A stretch of DNA of 64,000 nucleotides from Hymenochaete sp. R1. Its lineage: Eukaryota; Basidiomycota; Agaricomycetes; Hymenochaetales; Hymenochaetaceae. Of the stretch, positions 35,774 to 48,500 are shown in pieces (within the stretch, counting starts at the first letter, position 1; every line of letters begins with the position of its first letter). The DNA lies in NCBI GenBank assembly GCA_019400425.1, contig JAFREE010000114.1:1-64000 (forward strand). Reading direction: 5' to 3'. The notes below the pieces were generated by a model. It was given only the letters and a program-made list of their open reading frames with translations, ran no database searches and was not told the origin of the DNA. A program made the position numbers and the translations under genes.

Positions 35774-38700
35774 ATGACCACGACAGGCCATTCCAACGAC
35801 AAAGCCGGTCTCAAAGCGTTCCGAGAATGCCTTAGAGAACAATGCGAGAATATGGACGTTCAGGCTCTTTTTGAAAAGGGAATCAACGAGGTTCGTTCCT
35901 GAAAGCAGGATACCGTTATTCGTCATACTGATCTTCCTAAATCTTTGACGTACTACATCCAGGCAAATGACGCGGCGGAGGATCCGAGTCACCATTCTGG
36001 GTATGCTGACTCGGCGCAGGGGAGCAGCAAGAGCGGCTTGAATCTCGAGGACTCGCCTCTTGAAAGCACACAGGACGTAGAAATGGTGATCGAATCTGAA
36101 TATAGCGCCATTCCGATTGACACCACATTCGAGGTCGACAAGAAATTCCTGAAACCCTGCTGGACTGTAGTTCGCAATCATTGTCAAGCATTGCTTGACA
36201 AGGACGGTCGAATCATCGATTTGCCCCTCCTCGAATGCTTTCGAGATACAATCTTCAAGGTCTTTAAAGAAGTGCAGAATGTTTGTGGGTATCCGTGCAT
36301 GTGGGAGCACACTATGGGGTACTTGCGGACATTCGATGAGTCCGAATCAAGGAAGCTTGTTATTCAAGCATACAACGCCGGCTCCGTCGAAAAGATACTT
36401 CAAATTGGTGAGGGTGATTTATATCTATGGGATCCATTAACTGACGTTTTCATAGCGGAGTTCCTACCGAAGTACTTCAGCAAGAAAGAGGACATAGTAT
36501 ACAACACGCTAGGCAAGTCTTTTGTTTTATATCTGCGAGTTCTGCTAACAAAGTGATTTGCAGAAAGCAAGTGGAGCATCTCCCATTTATGAGTTGAATG
36601 CATTTATTAACATTGAGATAAGATGTCAAGGATGGATGGAAAGCGGATTATCGCGGTAACTATCATCGAAACGCTGTTCGACGACTTAACCGCTTTCGAA
36701 AAATTACAACGGAGAACAAGAGGACGCAGGAGAAGACAGAGCCCGTTCCAGTCATAACCACCGACACCGACACCGACACCGACGCCGACCGGTTCCCGGA
36801 GGATAAGTCTACCCACATCGCGGACGTCATTCCTCATTACACAAATCACGTCGCTGTGCTTCAGAGCTCGGGCTATGGCAAGTCAAGACTTGTTCACGAG
36901 ATGGGCAAAATCGTATTTTGCATACCCATTAATTTGAGATCGGACGAAGAAACAAAGAGAGGTACGCAAAGTTGTTTTCGCTACAGATTCATTAATTGAT
37001 GCCTCGCAGGGTCTGCGTATCCTCTACCTGATCCTGCGCTCCGTCGACTTTTACTTGGCAGACTAGACATAGGCGGCGGGACACTTATATTCGGCGACGA
37101 GCAATTGAAGGCTCACTACCTTCGTGTTCTACAATGTTTATTCGACGTAGTGAGGAAGGAGTTAATCAAGCTGAAAGAAAATAAAGACGAGTCGGATCTC
37201 CCTAGCAAGAGCGAGAGCGCGTTCGCTGAGAAATGGTCGAGATACTTGGAATCAGCGAGTCCACTCCCGCAATATGCCTCGAAACGAGACGAAATATACA
37301 GTCAAGTGCCAGATCTAGTGAGTGATCATGTTTCTTATATCACGCATGCAAGCAGATTCATTTTGTTTCCTATTCTGCCCTTTCCCCTCGCTCAGTACAA
37401 GGTGTGTAAACGCAATACATGCGAGTTCTTGGAAGTATATTTAACAAAGTCGCCGCTGCAGACACTAGAGGCCATCCCAGAGAAACAGCAGGTAGTGGAA
37501 ACGTACAAAAGCCTGCGGGATCTGCTGTTGGAACTTGGAACGATGGGCGAAATGGAAGACGTGACGTCTTGGCAGATCTTGGTCCCTTTTGACGAAGTCC
37601 ACAGCCTTTTCGAGAAGAATACAGAGAAATCGAAAGAGGGCTCGATCATTGATGTTGGAAAAGGCTCAAACGATGGCACAGCTGATGTCAAACTTCCGTC
37701 GCAGAAGGGGAAGCTCGACTATCTCATAGAAGCCCTTAACGACCTTCGGAACTGCCCAGTCTGTTTCATGCTGCTATCGACGCAGTCTGATATGACACAG
37801 CTGGCTCCCAGTATGGACGCCGCACGCTCGACCCGTTATGCTGGTGCGGGAATTGACTTACATGCACCCATCACCGAGCTACCGTTTGACTGCATCGGAC
37901 CGCTCAATATGTCACGCATGGATTTGGATATGTTGTCGGACCCGGTAGTAATGTCATTGCGAGGGAGGCCATTGTATGTACCGTTGCTTCCTACCCGTTC
38001 TTTGCATGTTCATTGACGCTATGTTGCAGATGGGCTGGTTCCCTGACGCAATATGTGACGATACTGTTGAAGTACTTGAATCGCCTTGACAAGAGCATAA
38101 CCAGAGCTCATGCTCTGGGACTCACTACCGATAAGGACGTAGTTTTGCGACGTAACGAGTGCGTGGCATTGATCCGCCTCGCAAGAAAGAAATTGCTTTT
38201 TGTTGATGATGCCGGTCTGGACAAACCCTGGAAGGAACTCAACAAGATACAGCTTCTGGCCGTGATCGACTGTAGGACGATACTTTCGCAAGACGTCGGT
38301 CGTATCGCTGCAAATCGCTTCGACCAACAACTCGTATCATCTCATATGCGCACCGTGCATTCCGTTGTTCAAGACCGCTCAAGTATGCGCTCGCAGTATG
38401 CTTCGGAGCCTATCCTGGTGGAAGCTGCGGCCACCCAGATGCAAGTATGGCGTGATCAAAGGCTTGATCCCACCGATCCTACTTTCGCCATTGCAGAGAC
38501 TGTGGTCAATGATCTCGTCTCTTACGGCGAAATTGGAGAAGTCGTCGCGCGCCTCCTATTGATTAACGCCCGAGACGCTACAGCCATTTCTGAACACAAT
38601 AAGTCAACAGGCCCCGGAAGTGTAAAGGGTGTCAATTTCAGCAAACACGTCCCGCTTAACGCTTTTTTGAAGGAACTTTTTGCGAACGACGTCGCAGCAA

Positions 38701-39950
38701 CGATTTTAGGCGTACAGCTAAGCAACGAGCGAGGGCACTGTAGCGGGCCTTCCCTTGAAGAAGTGTTCGAGTACTCTGTTATCAATTTCACGCATTTCGC
38801 CAGATGGGGAACTCATTCGAATATGGACGTCACTGCTTCGTTTTCGTGCTTCGTTCGACAAGCGGCGATGATATGCAGAGTGGGATTTTACTACGTTGAC
38901 TTCGCGATACCCGTGCTTATAGACAGCCGTAAACCATTATCGCCCGATAATATGACCGTGGTCTTCATCCAGGTGAAACGCCGCACCGGCTCTCCGGGAA
39001 CTCCCAACTCTACAGCAATCTTTCCGTCGAAGTTCCCATGTGGCAGAGATGTTTCCAGGCCGCCCAAGTACAACAAGTCGAAGAAGACCGATAATGACAA
39101 CGAGGGGACGAAGACCGGAGACATGAAGGAGAACAGTGTAAAGAGGAAGAGGAAACGCACCCAGCCCAGGACCAGCGAAGGGTCGAGGGCTATGCCAAAG
39201 AGAAGCGGGACGTATAACTACTTCACGAAGAGGTGCTCTTTCATCGCACTAACTATGGAACTTGGTGTCACGCTCAATGTCGATGCTACTACCGATGACC
39301 TTGTCTTAGCAAGAGCCCGGAGAGCACCCAAAATCCCTCGAACGAGTCTATCCCCTCGATCTAGTCTCTCCCCTCGATCTACCGCTTCCCCTCAAGCACA
39401 CGATCCGATGGAAGAAGGAAACCTAGCGGATAACGAGAAATACGAGGTCGCTGATGCAGCCATCGATGTGGACGAGCTATTCACAGAGAACGTTCGCGGA
39501 GCAGGACCAGCTTGTGATGAAGATAGTTCTACGAGAGTAGAGCTGTGCACAACGGATGATGAAGCCAGCGATAGTATCTCTTCTACAGATAAAGACGCCA
39601 AAGAGGACCAATCAGGCTCAGATTGCTTTGAATTCGACATACACGTTTACGGGTGTGGGATGCAGACGTATAACGTCATCAGGAACCGGTTCGACGAGGC
39701 CACGCTCGACCGTATCCTTATGCTTGATGAGGTATATTCGAGTCATCCAGACCAAACGCCGGAAGTCCTTCAAACAGTCGCCGAACAGCTTCCCTTTTTT
39801 GAGGCACCGATACTCCACAAGATGCACGAAAACTTAGGCTACACTAAAAAGGTAAAGGAGAACGGAAAGGTGAAGAAAGTCCGATACAGGGTACCGGAGC
39901 TTCCTCGCCTCCAGCTTGCAGACAAAAAACATGTCACCTTCAAGGATTAG
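35774..39950 (+). CDS. Crinkler-like P-loop NTPase with C-terminal nuclease-like domain
   Basis: Seven exons close in frame to 1,276 aa: 35774-35890, 35963-36407, 36456-36512, 36568-36655, 36723-36961, 37010-37973, 38030-39950. An N-terminal helical region of about 235 residues (SGASPIYELNAF) leads to a Walker A loop QSSGYGKSRLV near residue 285, then a Walker B strand LVPFDEVHSLF and a sensor-like FMLLSTQSDMT. In the last exon VDFAIPVLI followed by VVFIQVK resembles a restriction-enzyme-fold D...(D/E/Q)xK site. The tail is acidic and Ser-rich. This NTPase plus nuclease pairing is that of fungal Crinkler-type (CRN/CR) proteins, which have been linked to transposons. Its job here (cargo, host interaction or part of mobility) is open. 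One intron begins GC, not GT. Confidence 0.72.
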
Positions 39951-41446
39951 GAACAGCTGGAGAGAAGTAGGAGGGGGGGAGGAGGGGAGACCACGCCACT
40001 CTTACTTTTTTTTCTTTGTCGTGAAGCCAGGCTACTTTTTCTGTTGAGTGTATTCAAACTCAGTCTCTTTCTTTTCGTTCGCTTTCGTTTTGACGGAATT
40101 TTTCCCTCGGCAGTTCTGTTTCTTTTGGTGCTTCTTCTGCTCGAGAACTGCAATCTCCTAAGTTATGGGCTGCTTATGGAAGTTCGCTTACAAATATTTT
40201 TAATCGTTTAAGTTCTATTTCATTCCCCTTTTCGTTCACGAACATAAATACATCAGTTCGAGATCACGTCCGTCGGCTTTTACACCCAAATATACATGTT
40301 GTCACATTCAGTTCCTACGTGTTTGCAGACGGCGATATGCGCGGGGGCAACTGCAACGTTGATGGGAGGAAGGAAAGCTGAAAATTGCGTGCCAGTTCTT
40401 AAGCTTGCTTGAGTCGGCATAAACCTTGGTGAATCTCCTGCGGACCCAGTTGCCCACATAGACGGGGACGCCACGTCCTCGAAGCGATTAAACATTATAG
40501 ATCTCAAGTAGATAATATGACGATACGTCCGACTCATTGTGAGACTCACCTGTAACTATGTATTAGTGATTGCCTCCACCTCATGCTCATTGAAAATGGT
40601 TCGCCAGAAAGATCTGAATCCATCAATACCGTCGGCTGAGTCTGAAATCACCGTGGTTGCCTTGGTCGGATCCCAAGGTAGCAGAGTACTTTGTAACAGA
40701 GATCTCGAGGCTCCCTGATCCATGTATCATTTGCGCGTCCGAGGTCGATTTTGAAGAGGGTCAACTCCTCAATAAAGTGCTACACCAAAAAATACTATAG
40801 AACAAGATCCTTAAATTGTCATAGGTCTGGATGCGATAGTGGAACTCACTACTCGAATTGGAACATCCTAGGGCCAATCACCTATGAAATCTGCGTGTCA
40901 CATGCGCTTATACGTCGTCTAGAATAATGTTACCAGACAAACCCAAAAAGGACGCTATCATGCAGCACGTCTGCTGCGTCCTCACTCTCGTCAATCTGTG
41001 CATACCCAATACTGTTTCGTCCTCTTTTTGTCGACAGCAACCGCACCGTCACTGTAGCTCTTCTCTAATTTCTTCTTTCTTGCGTCATTTTTTGTGTCTG
41101 TCTTCTTTTCTGTACATACATACATTTCCAAAAAAGTATCAGTCCGGCCAAAAGCAAAAATCAACGGCGGGTTACACTCACCATACATAGCGTCTAGCCC
41201 TCCGCTCATCACACCCCCTCGGCGAATGCCAAACCGTCCACTCCTTGCCGACAAAACGCGTCGAAGTAAGTTAGTATTCAATAAATAAATCCCTTTTACT
41301 ACCTTTCTGATGATTGTTAGTAAACTTGCTCTGCTTGAACAGTACGATTCGGTGGGCTTGTATCGGACAAGGCGCCCTTTGCCAATTTTCTTTCTCCGTG
41401 CGCGTCCTGTCTCTCCAACAACATTTCATCGGCTTCGTCAACACCA
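39951..41446. other. Element interior, mostly non-coding with a minus-strand relic
   Basis: Between the Crinkler-like gene and the 151-aa ORF. Pyrimidine-rich around 40000-40140 and 41010-41110. Apart from the decayed minus-strand pieces listed separately, nothing coding is supported. Confidence 0.4.
40280..40790 (-). pseudogene. Decayed minus-strand gene fragment, family unknown
   Basis: Two blocks look like protein but lie in different frames: LFKIDLGRANDTWIREPRD...CYLG, then, after a one-base shift near 40665, DPTKATTVISDSADGIDGF and SFWRTIFNEHEVEAI. A further open block, 40280-40549, contains FNRFEDVASPSMWATGSAGD. No start codon and no single frame joins them. It is the only gene-like sequence on the minus strand inside the element. 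Confidence 0.3.
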
Positions 41447-41960
41447 ATGAGCGCCAGGTGGTATTATAACTTCGGGAGCAACAATCGGTCGGGCTCCATG
41501 GAGGTATTGCATTCGGAACGCGGCGCATCCGTCGAGTCTTTGGCTCGCGCCGATGACGACCGTGCGTCCGACACCTTTGCGGAGAATCTCGACGTCGGCG
41601 AAGTCCGAGATCCCGTCCCTCCATACGAACTGCGGAACCCTGATCCCGCTCCGGTGTTCGAGGAAGTCGAGCGCAGATGTGGAAACGGCGAGGGGGAGTC
41701 GCGTCCGATCGACGTAAGATTTTTTGCGCATCACTACCTTTGAATGAGACTCATTGGCCTCTGACGCAAAGACTCCGCCCCTCGCGCACGGGCCTCACCC
41801 TGGGGGGTCTGTGACCCAATCTGCGCCGATACGCGTTCACGATGGCGCACCCGCAGAGCGCGACGGCACACACGCTGCCGCACCTGTCCCACAAGCAGCG
41901 CCCGGACGCAGGATCCACCGCATCTTACACAGACTCGCAAATGCTGTCCGACGCATTTGA
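41447..41960 (+). CDS. Small hypothetical protein of the element, 151 aa
   Basis: Two exons, 41447-41713 and 41772-41960, joined in phase. Starts MSARWYYNFGSNNRSGS. The first exon is acidic (ADDDRASDTFAENLDVGE); the second is Ala/Pro/Arg-rich and ends IHRILHRLANAVRRI. No domain recognised. It lies 1.3 kb before the integrase gene and reads the same way. Alternative frames in the second exon are also open, so the C-terminus is less certain. Confidence 0.4.
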
Positions 41961-43264
41961 ATCTGCGACCGAAAAGTGCGCGGCAACTCTTTCCACTACA
42001 CTCGTCGTTCCCTGACCAGAGGTTGTCCGCTAGTAAAGGGCTGTGCGAAACGGACGGATCCAAAATCGATACCCACGTTTCTTAATAATATGTCTTCTAA
42101 ATCTCAAATCAAATTTGTTGTAGTACAGAGAAACACCTTCCGAATGTTGAGTATGTGATGACTGCACTCTTATACCCTATAACATGTTTTCAGTCCCGGT
42201 TCGCACAGAAAAGAGTTCGACGTACAACTCATATCCGTAACGAAAACCATGTGCACCCCATAACGACCTACGCCCGATCTGACTTAAAAAAACGCATATT
42301 AAAGCCCATATCAGTCACCAATGACGCTACTTAAGATAGCCCAAAGTGGATTTTCGAGATTGCCCTGTTTGATTCGTACACGGCTTTGCTGACACTGGGC
42401 GAGGAAAGTGGACGGACGAGGGAAAGCGGACTAGCCAGAGACCGCCGAGGTTCGTCGTCTAGAGTCACGAAACGGTTCTCCAGATCATATTCTCTAGAAA
42501 TTTCCGCGGTGCTTGAGTCGTCCCCTAGACCCGGTCCTTCAACATGGCCCGACGCTGTTTGCACATCTGTCGAGGGGAGAGGGGGGGGGGGACGGCAGTC
42601 TGTCTGTTGGACTGGACTAGAGGTGAGTATTGGGCGAGTGCCACGGAATGGGAACGTATCATTGTCATTGTGACTACGCTGGCGGAAGACAAAAATAGAT
42701 TGGGATGCACGAAACTCGCTGGTGTGATCCGAAAAGGACCGTCGAAAGCGACCGTAAGAGCACCTCCACGGTCTGGGTCGTCGCCTGAGCATCCAGTACC
42801 GAAGTATTCCCATCGTTGAATGGGAGGGCTTTCTATCTGCATCTATCGAGTTTGATGCTGACACGATCCTTTTCCCGAGGGATCGTGCCTCCCCCCCCTC
42901 CCCCCCATGGAGCTTCCGCCCAAGTGTTATCGTGAGCTTCGATGTTCCAAGTGTAGGAATGGCTAAGTGAGTACCTTGGCAGACATCGTGACATGTATGC
43001 ATCGAAGACGTACCACAAGATAGTAGAAAAGTGTCTCAACTGACTGTTCTTACTCTCGGTTTCCTGCCTTCCACCTCTCTACGAAGTGCCTTGTAATGGC
43101 TTGGTACTCTTGCACATTCGATTGAAGACAATGTGCACGGAGTGTGTGGAAGGAGTCTATGACCGGACTGGCATAAGGGTGACACGGCGTTACTACAGTC
43201 GTCGGATAAGCGGGGTCGGACGGTTTGCGCGCGTGCGCCCCATCCGACTACCTTCCCTTCTCCG
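41961..43264. other. Element interior before the integrase, no gene supported
   Basis: Contains G-runs near 42587 and C-runs near 42892 and 42900. The open frame at 42331-43002 on the minus strand has no recognisable domain. The integrase promoter should lie at the end of this stretch. Confidence 0.4.
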
Positions 43265-45012
43265 ATGGATGTCGGTGTGGATTATGCACTGCTCGCTCAT
43301 GTCGAAGCCTACGAGTCCCTTCATGAGGAGGTTGCAGGAGTACTCAGGGACGGAGTGCAGTCGAAAGAGAGACTGCAGACCCTGGGTTTCAAGCTCGACA
43401 GGTTTTTGGCGGAGTCATCCGAGGTACGTTTTTTTTAATGTCTGAAGACGGCGACAACTATCTAACGATCGTTTTAGTACATTCGTCATCTTATCCCGGA
43501 GCACTGGGAAGATCTCAAGCTGAATATCATCCGCATGCAACATGACGTGCGCCAGCAATATCAGGATTTGGTCGACAGAGGTCCCATGCAACGACCGCAG
43601 CTGGTTTTCGACGTGCAGACTGGTGCTCCAGGGCGTCCACCCAAGCACATCGACGAGACATTTCTGGCCACCGTCAGCCAGTTTCTGGGAAAGAAGCGAA
43701 TTGCCGCTTTTCTTGGAGTCGATCCCAGGGTTGTGCGCAACGAGCAGAAGAGACTGGGCATACATTGTTTCGGGGAGAGAGCAGGAAACGTTCAAGAGGA
43801 GGGCTACGTCGATTTCCTCGTCGCGGAGGCCTTAGCAAGGTACCCTGCGTTTGGTTCGCGCATGTTGAAAACCGCTATCCAGATGGATACGACACTGAAC
43901 GTTTCGCGAAAGCGAATCCTTGACTCAATGGAGAGACAAGGATTCGTGAAGCAGACATTCGGAGCCCGCAGTATACCTCGGAGGCCGTACAGTGTCCCCG
44001 GTCCGAACTCGCTATGGCACCACGACGGACAACATGGTACGCCATTTACCCGCTTTACTGGGTAACAGTTCGCTGATACCGTACTTAAGGACTCATTAAA
44101 TGGGGGATCGTTATCCACGGTTTCGTCGATGGATTCTCGCGATACGTTGTAGGCCTTCGAGCCGCCAACAACAACAAAGCCGACACTGTACTCGACCTAT
44201 TTCTGGATTCATGCGCCGAATATGGCGTTCCAGAAAGACTTCGAGGTGACCATGGAACGGAAAACATTAAGTTGGCAGCTTGGATGGACAAATTTCGTTC
44301 GATGGAAGCGTTTGCTTACATCTGGGGCAGGTACGATGCACAGGGTCTATGGCGCCAGGGTAACTTTCTGATCTTTGGCAGATCGGTTCATAACACACGC
44401 ATCGAATTGTTGTGGAAATTCGTGACCCTCCACGTTGGTCATTTTTGGAAGATTGCTTTCAAGGAACTCGAAAAGCGTCACGGCCTCAATGCTAACAATC
44501 TAGCCCATCGCTGGTTAATCCATTTCCTCTTCCTCAACACCATTAATTCAGACTTGTCCCATTGGGCCGCAATTTGGAACAACCATGTCATGGAACTTCA
44601 AGGCCAACAGAATGCAAAGCCCATTGAAATGTATACAATGGAAACGTTTTCTAACGGTGCGCGTGGAGACCCGCTGCCTTCTGATCGCCGTCCCATTCCT
44701 GTGTTGACGCCCGTTCTCGATCTACCTCCCGATGAGGTCCTTATGTTCGGGGTTGACTGGCCGACAGTGCCCGACAATCAACTTCGGGACGCTGAGGAAG
44801 TCCTGACCTCCTGGGTCGGGATACGAGGTCCACCTGAGCGCCTCAACCATGTCCCACTCTTTGGTCCCGCGTCCGACCTCACGGAGGCAGAAGTGGGAGA
44901 TCTCCGCAGACGATGTGCCCAATGGGCAGGGTGTAGAGACATGGCGTCCATCACGAGTGCATGGCGAGAGGCTCTTTTCTCAGCCAGGGCCAGACACCCG
45001 CTTTCATTCTAG
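43265..45012 (+). CDS. DDE integrase/transposase (rve fold) with IS3-like helix-turn-helix
   Basis: Four exons, 43265-43423, 43478-44036, 44090-44330, 44382-45012, giving 529 aa. A helix-turn-helix candidate RIAAFLGVDPRVVRNEQKRL is followed by a second one (RYPAFGSRMLKTAI...SRKRILDSMERQGF) that matches the HTH_21 pattern of IS3 OrfB proteins. The rve core has Asp236 (WHHDGQ), Asp293 (LRGDHGTEN) and Glu328 (TRIELLW), 34 residues between the last two. The active-site Asp2 and Glu blocks are joined only by splicing. The C-terminal 170 residues are helical and of unknown role. It is the likely enzyme that cuts and joins the 209-bp ends. Integrase-core proteins of this type are widespread in mushrooms; a link to IS3EU-type elements is my inference. 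All key residues are intact. Confidence 0.88.
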
Positions 45013-45511
45013 AGACTTCCTTGGAAGTCCTACCGTACGCAGTCACCCCCCCCCCCCCCCACGTCATTCATGTTTTGTGGTATTCGTTAAGCCGTTCCAT
45101 ATCGCGCCCACCCTTTTTTTGCATTCACGCTTACCCATTCCTCCCTCGCAACTCGAGAAGCTCAGGCGATGTCGTAGCAAGCGGCAGATGAAACACCCAC
45201 GTTTTTTTCACGAATATGCAGGAAGCCATGGCATGTATTCATGGTTGCCGTTTCGACCGAAGCGACATGCCGCCCATTCATACAACAGCCATGGACGGGC
45301 TTTGCACGGAGCTGGTTTTGCACGGAGCTGGTAACCGGAACGTCGAGGCACAGACATGAGTTTTCACAATTCGATATGGGTCTGGTATTTATACCGCAGG
45401 GTACCCTCTGCTAACCAGCCCATACCGTTCAATATTTTCTAATTCGTGCGACAGCTGTCGCCTTCTCGCTCTTTTTTTCTATCCCTTTCTTTCTCTTTTC
45501 CCATCGCCACC
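45013..45511. promoter_or_regulatory. Spacer between integrase and 958-aa gene, with TATA-like box
   Basis: A run of C sits at about 45047-45060. TATTTATA near 45386 lies about 125 bases before the next ATG and is followed by pyrimidine-rich DNA, as in the histone leader, so it may be a promoter. A 15-base word TTTGCACGGAGCTGG is repeated twice near 45300-45331. Confidence 0.4.
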
Positions 45512-48500
45512 ATGGCGCAAAACACCAGCAATACCCCGCTCTACAGGCAGTACGCTGCCGCCACTTCTCCGCAATCGGTTCAGAATGCCACGCCCTACTC
45601 ATACGGCCCCCCCGTTGGTGTGCCCCCAAACCCCCTACGCCGTCAAGGAGCGTTTTCGCAGCCTCAACCGGCGCCAACGACTGTCGCCCAAACGCAAACT
45701 CCTGCAGCACCTCAGGAACCTCCTGCCCCAGTGCAAGGGTCACGCACCCAGCCCTTTCGCTTGGTACGAGGGCGTGCACTTACCGCGCAAGAAATGGATC
45801 TGGACACGAGTCCAACCTATGCACGTCGAGGCGAGAGCATCCGACGGACACAAGCACACCCCCAGACACAGCGAACCTCAGCAGCTGCAGCTGGAGAAGG
45901 AATGGACGAGCAAGTGGAGAGCGCGATAGGTCCCGATTCTCTTCTTAACATCAGGCTGTGTACCCTGCCGCCAGAGAACGTAAGATTTAGTCTTTGTTAC
46001 ACGGATGTGCTTTCTCCAGCTGACAGGGTATCCATTTTTTGGGGGGTGGGGGATGGTCGTTCAGGGAGGAAAACACATTGACCCAGTGGGCAATGGCATC
46101 GCCGACGCCATCAGCATATGGTGTAACGCGTTCAACCTTATGGTCGACACGAAGGTCGATCCCAATGAGCCGATCGAAACTCTCTTCAAAATCGCCAAGG
46201 ATCATTTTGAAGGACCTCCATGGTACTTCAAAGTCGTGCCTCATCACGCAGCTGACAGCATCGAAAACCCGTCCGAGGATCTGCTCGTCGACATGGGTGT
46301 CGGAAAAACTCCGAGAAAAGGAGGTTTCGGTAGGAGACTTCTTACCGCCGAATGGGAGCACGCAAAACGGCCCATTAAGGAGGTGATCAAGCAGTGGAAA
46401 ATTCGGAAGGGTGACGTTTTCGTGGACGCCGTCGGAACTACGCGTTTCAGACTTTTTTTGGGTAAGCATCGTTCTTCACTTACAGTTCCTGTCGACAACA
46501 CTCTTTGGCTGCATCCTTACGTTTTTTTAGTCGTGAAGCACAGTCCGTTCTCGTGCATCTACGACGGGAAAGAGCATTCGTGTATAGCCGGGATTTTTTT
46601 TCGACAGTATGACATCGACGGCACAACAGCTCGTCGAGGTGTCAACGTAGGCCAATCAAGGCGCCGAGTCACACCCACTAGAAGCACTGAAGGGACAAGG
46701 GGTTCCGGAATCTCGCCCTTTTGGGACTGCTCGGTAGTGGATTGCAAGCACCTCACTCAGCTTGAGTTAGACGAGCGCAGAAATGCACGCCTTCCCAATT
46801 TCACCAATATCCTAACGCGTACAGAGTCTTTGACTCTCGACAACCCGGCAGATGTGCAATTCATCGGTTTCGACGAAACTGATGACGGGAATGTCCCAAC
46901 CGTCCCCGCCTCTCCGGTCCACAGCCCCGTCGCCAACAATGCAGCAGAGGAGTTGGATGTAGTCGCCGAGCTCCTGTCTCCTTCCGTAAGTGTCTTACTG
47001 CAGTGTTTATTTTTTTTTTGTGCTGACTTTTGCTCCTTGCTTCGTTACAGACTCCCGCCACACTTCGCCCTCTTATTATAGATGATGAAGAACCAGCAGA
47101 CCTGGAGTACAATCTGCGCGCCTCGTTCGACAGGCGGCACTGGCTCTTCAGAGTGAAGGAACGCATGTCTGGGATGTTGATCGGTGACCGCCCCGTTTTC
47201 AAGGTCCTCGATGCCGACAACCTTGCACTGGCCATGCAAGCCGTCACAAAGTTCGTTGATCAGGCTGTTCGTACGCGAAACTGCTGCACCGTGGCTGACC
47301 CCAACAGTCTTTTTACGTAGTGAGTCCCACAATGTTTTGTGTGACTTTATGTTCTCGTTTTAATGAGGGGATTTGTAGTGGAGCCGGAGCTGGAGATGGG
47401 CCCAGAATCGAAATTATCGATGCTCTGCTCCGTGCCGTGTTTGTGAACCCTTCTGAGCAAGTCGATGGGTTTGTCGGATATGCTCCTACGGTACCTGCGC
47501 TTTTACAAGATTCCATTCCGTCTTCGCAGAAGAAGAAAATTGCCAAGCAAGGCATTATTTTCGGCCTGGCTTTGATGTACGGTGTTTGGCCCTGCCGATT
47601 CAACCCTCTCGTCCTCCTTATTCTGTATAAGAAAGGTGACCTTCACGAAGTACCGGAAAGCATGATAAAGGCCATCCACCCACCCCTGCACAAAGCCATT
47701 CGCACTTTGTATCACGCCTTCCCTTACATCAGTTCCGGCACAGAACCCCCAGAGACTGAGAGAGATCGTCTGGTGGAGTTTCGAGAAGCTAAAGCCTTAT
47801 ATGCTGAGGTAGTTGGATCACAAGTAAGTCGATGTTTCGCACCTGCTATTTAAAGGGTGCTGCCGCTGAGTCTGGTTTAGCTCCCGCTTATCGAAGATCT
47901 GGGCTACCTAGAGAGTGTAGTGAGTGCAATGGCAGTCAAATACATTCTCGGAGCGGCCGACATCACTTCGGTGGAGATGGTCGAGTTTATTTGGGGTGTC
48001 TCGTTACCCTGCCACACGGGTCGGTCTTTCCTCGCAGTAAGCCTTTTCTTGTTTTAGCTTCCAGATTCAGCAAAGACTCATTGGCTTCAGGAAGTAGAGG
48101 CTTCGTATCCTGGCGGTCTACCGTGCTTCTTGATGAGGGCTTCAATGCCTGTCCCGGTCTCACAAGCTATTGCCGTCACTTATTGTGAGGGCTGTGCCGA
48201 ATTGCTTTTCCAAAGAGGCCTGCTGGACTTCGGCATTTCACGGGAGGAACTGACTCTCGAGACTATAGTTTCCAACTTTGTGAGTTCCCGTGAGGGACTG
48301 ACCAAGGACGAGATTTTGGATGGTCGCCTCCAGGGTCTCTTTGGAGAGGCTATCGCCGAACTTGGTCCTGTGGATGCAGGGTTCCGTGGTCGGCTTCTAT
48401 GCAAGATGGCTACAAGTGCGCTTGCTGCGACTCTGGATAGGAGCAACATCTTCGTAAGCACATAGATTATTATGGTTCTTTGGAATCTCAATTGATTCTG

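Noticed and set aside
35606..36310. Minus-strand open frame of 234 codons
   Set aside because: It is antisense to exons 2-3 of the Crinkler-like gene, whose splice phases and protein sequence are convincing. The minus frame has no recognisable features.
42331..43002. 223-codon minus-strand frame upstream of the integrase
   Set aside because: No recognisable domain, crosses G and C homopolymers, and the opposite strand has equally long frames.
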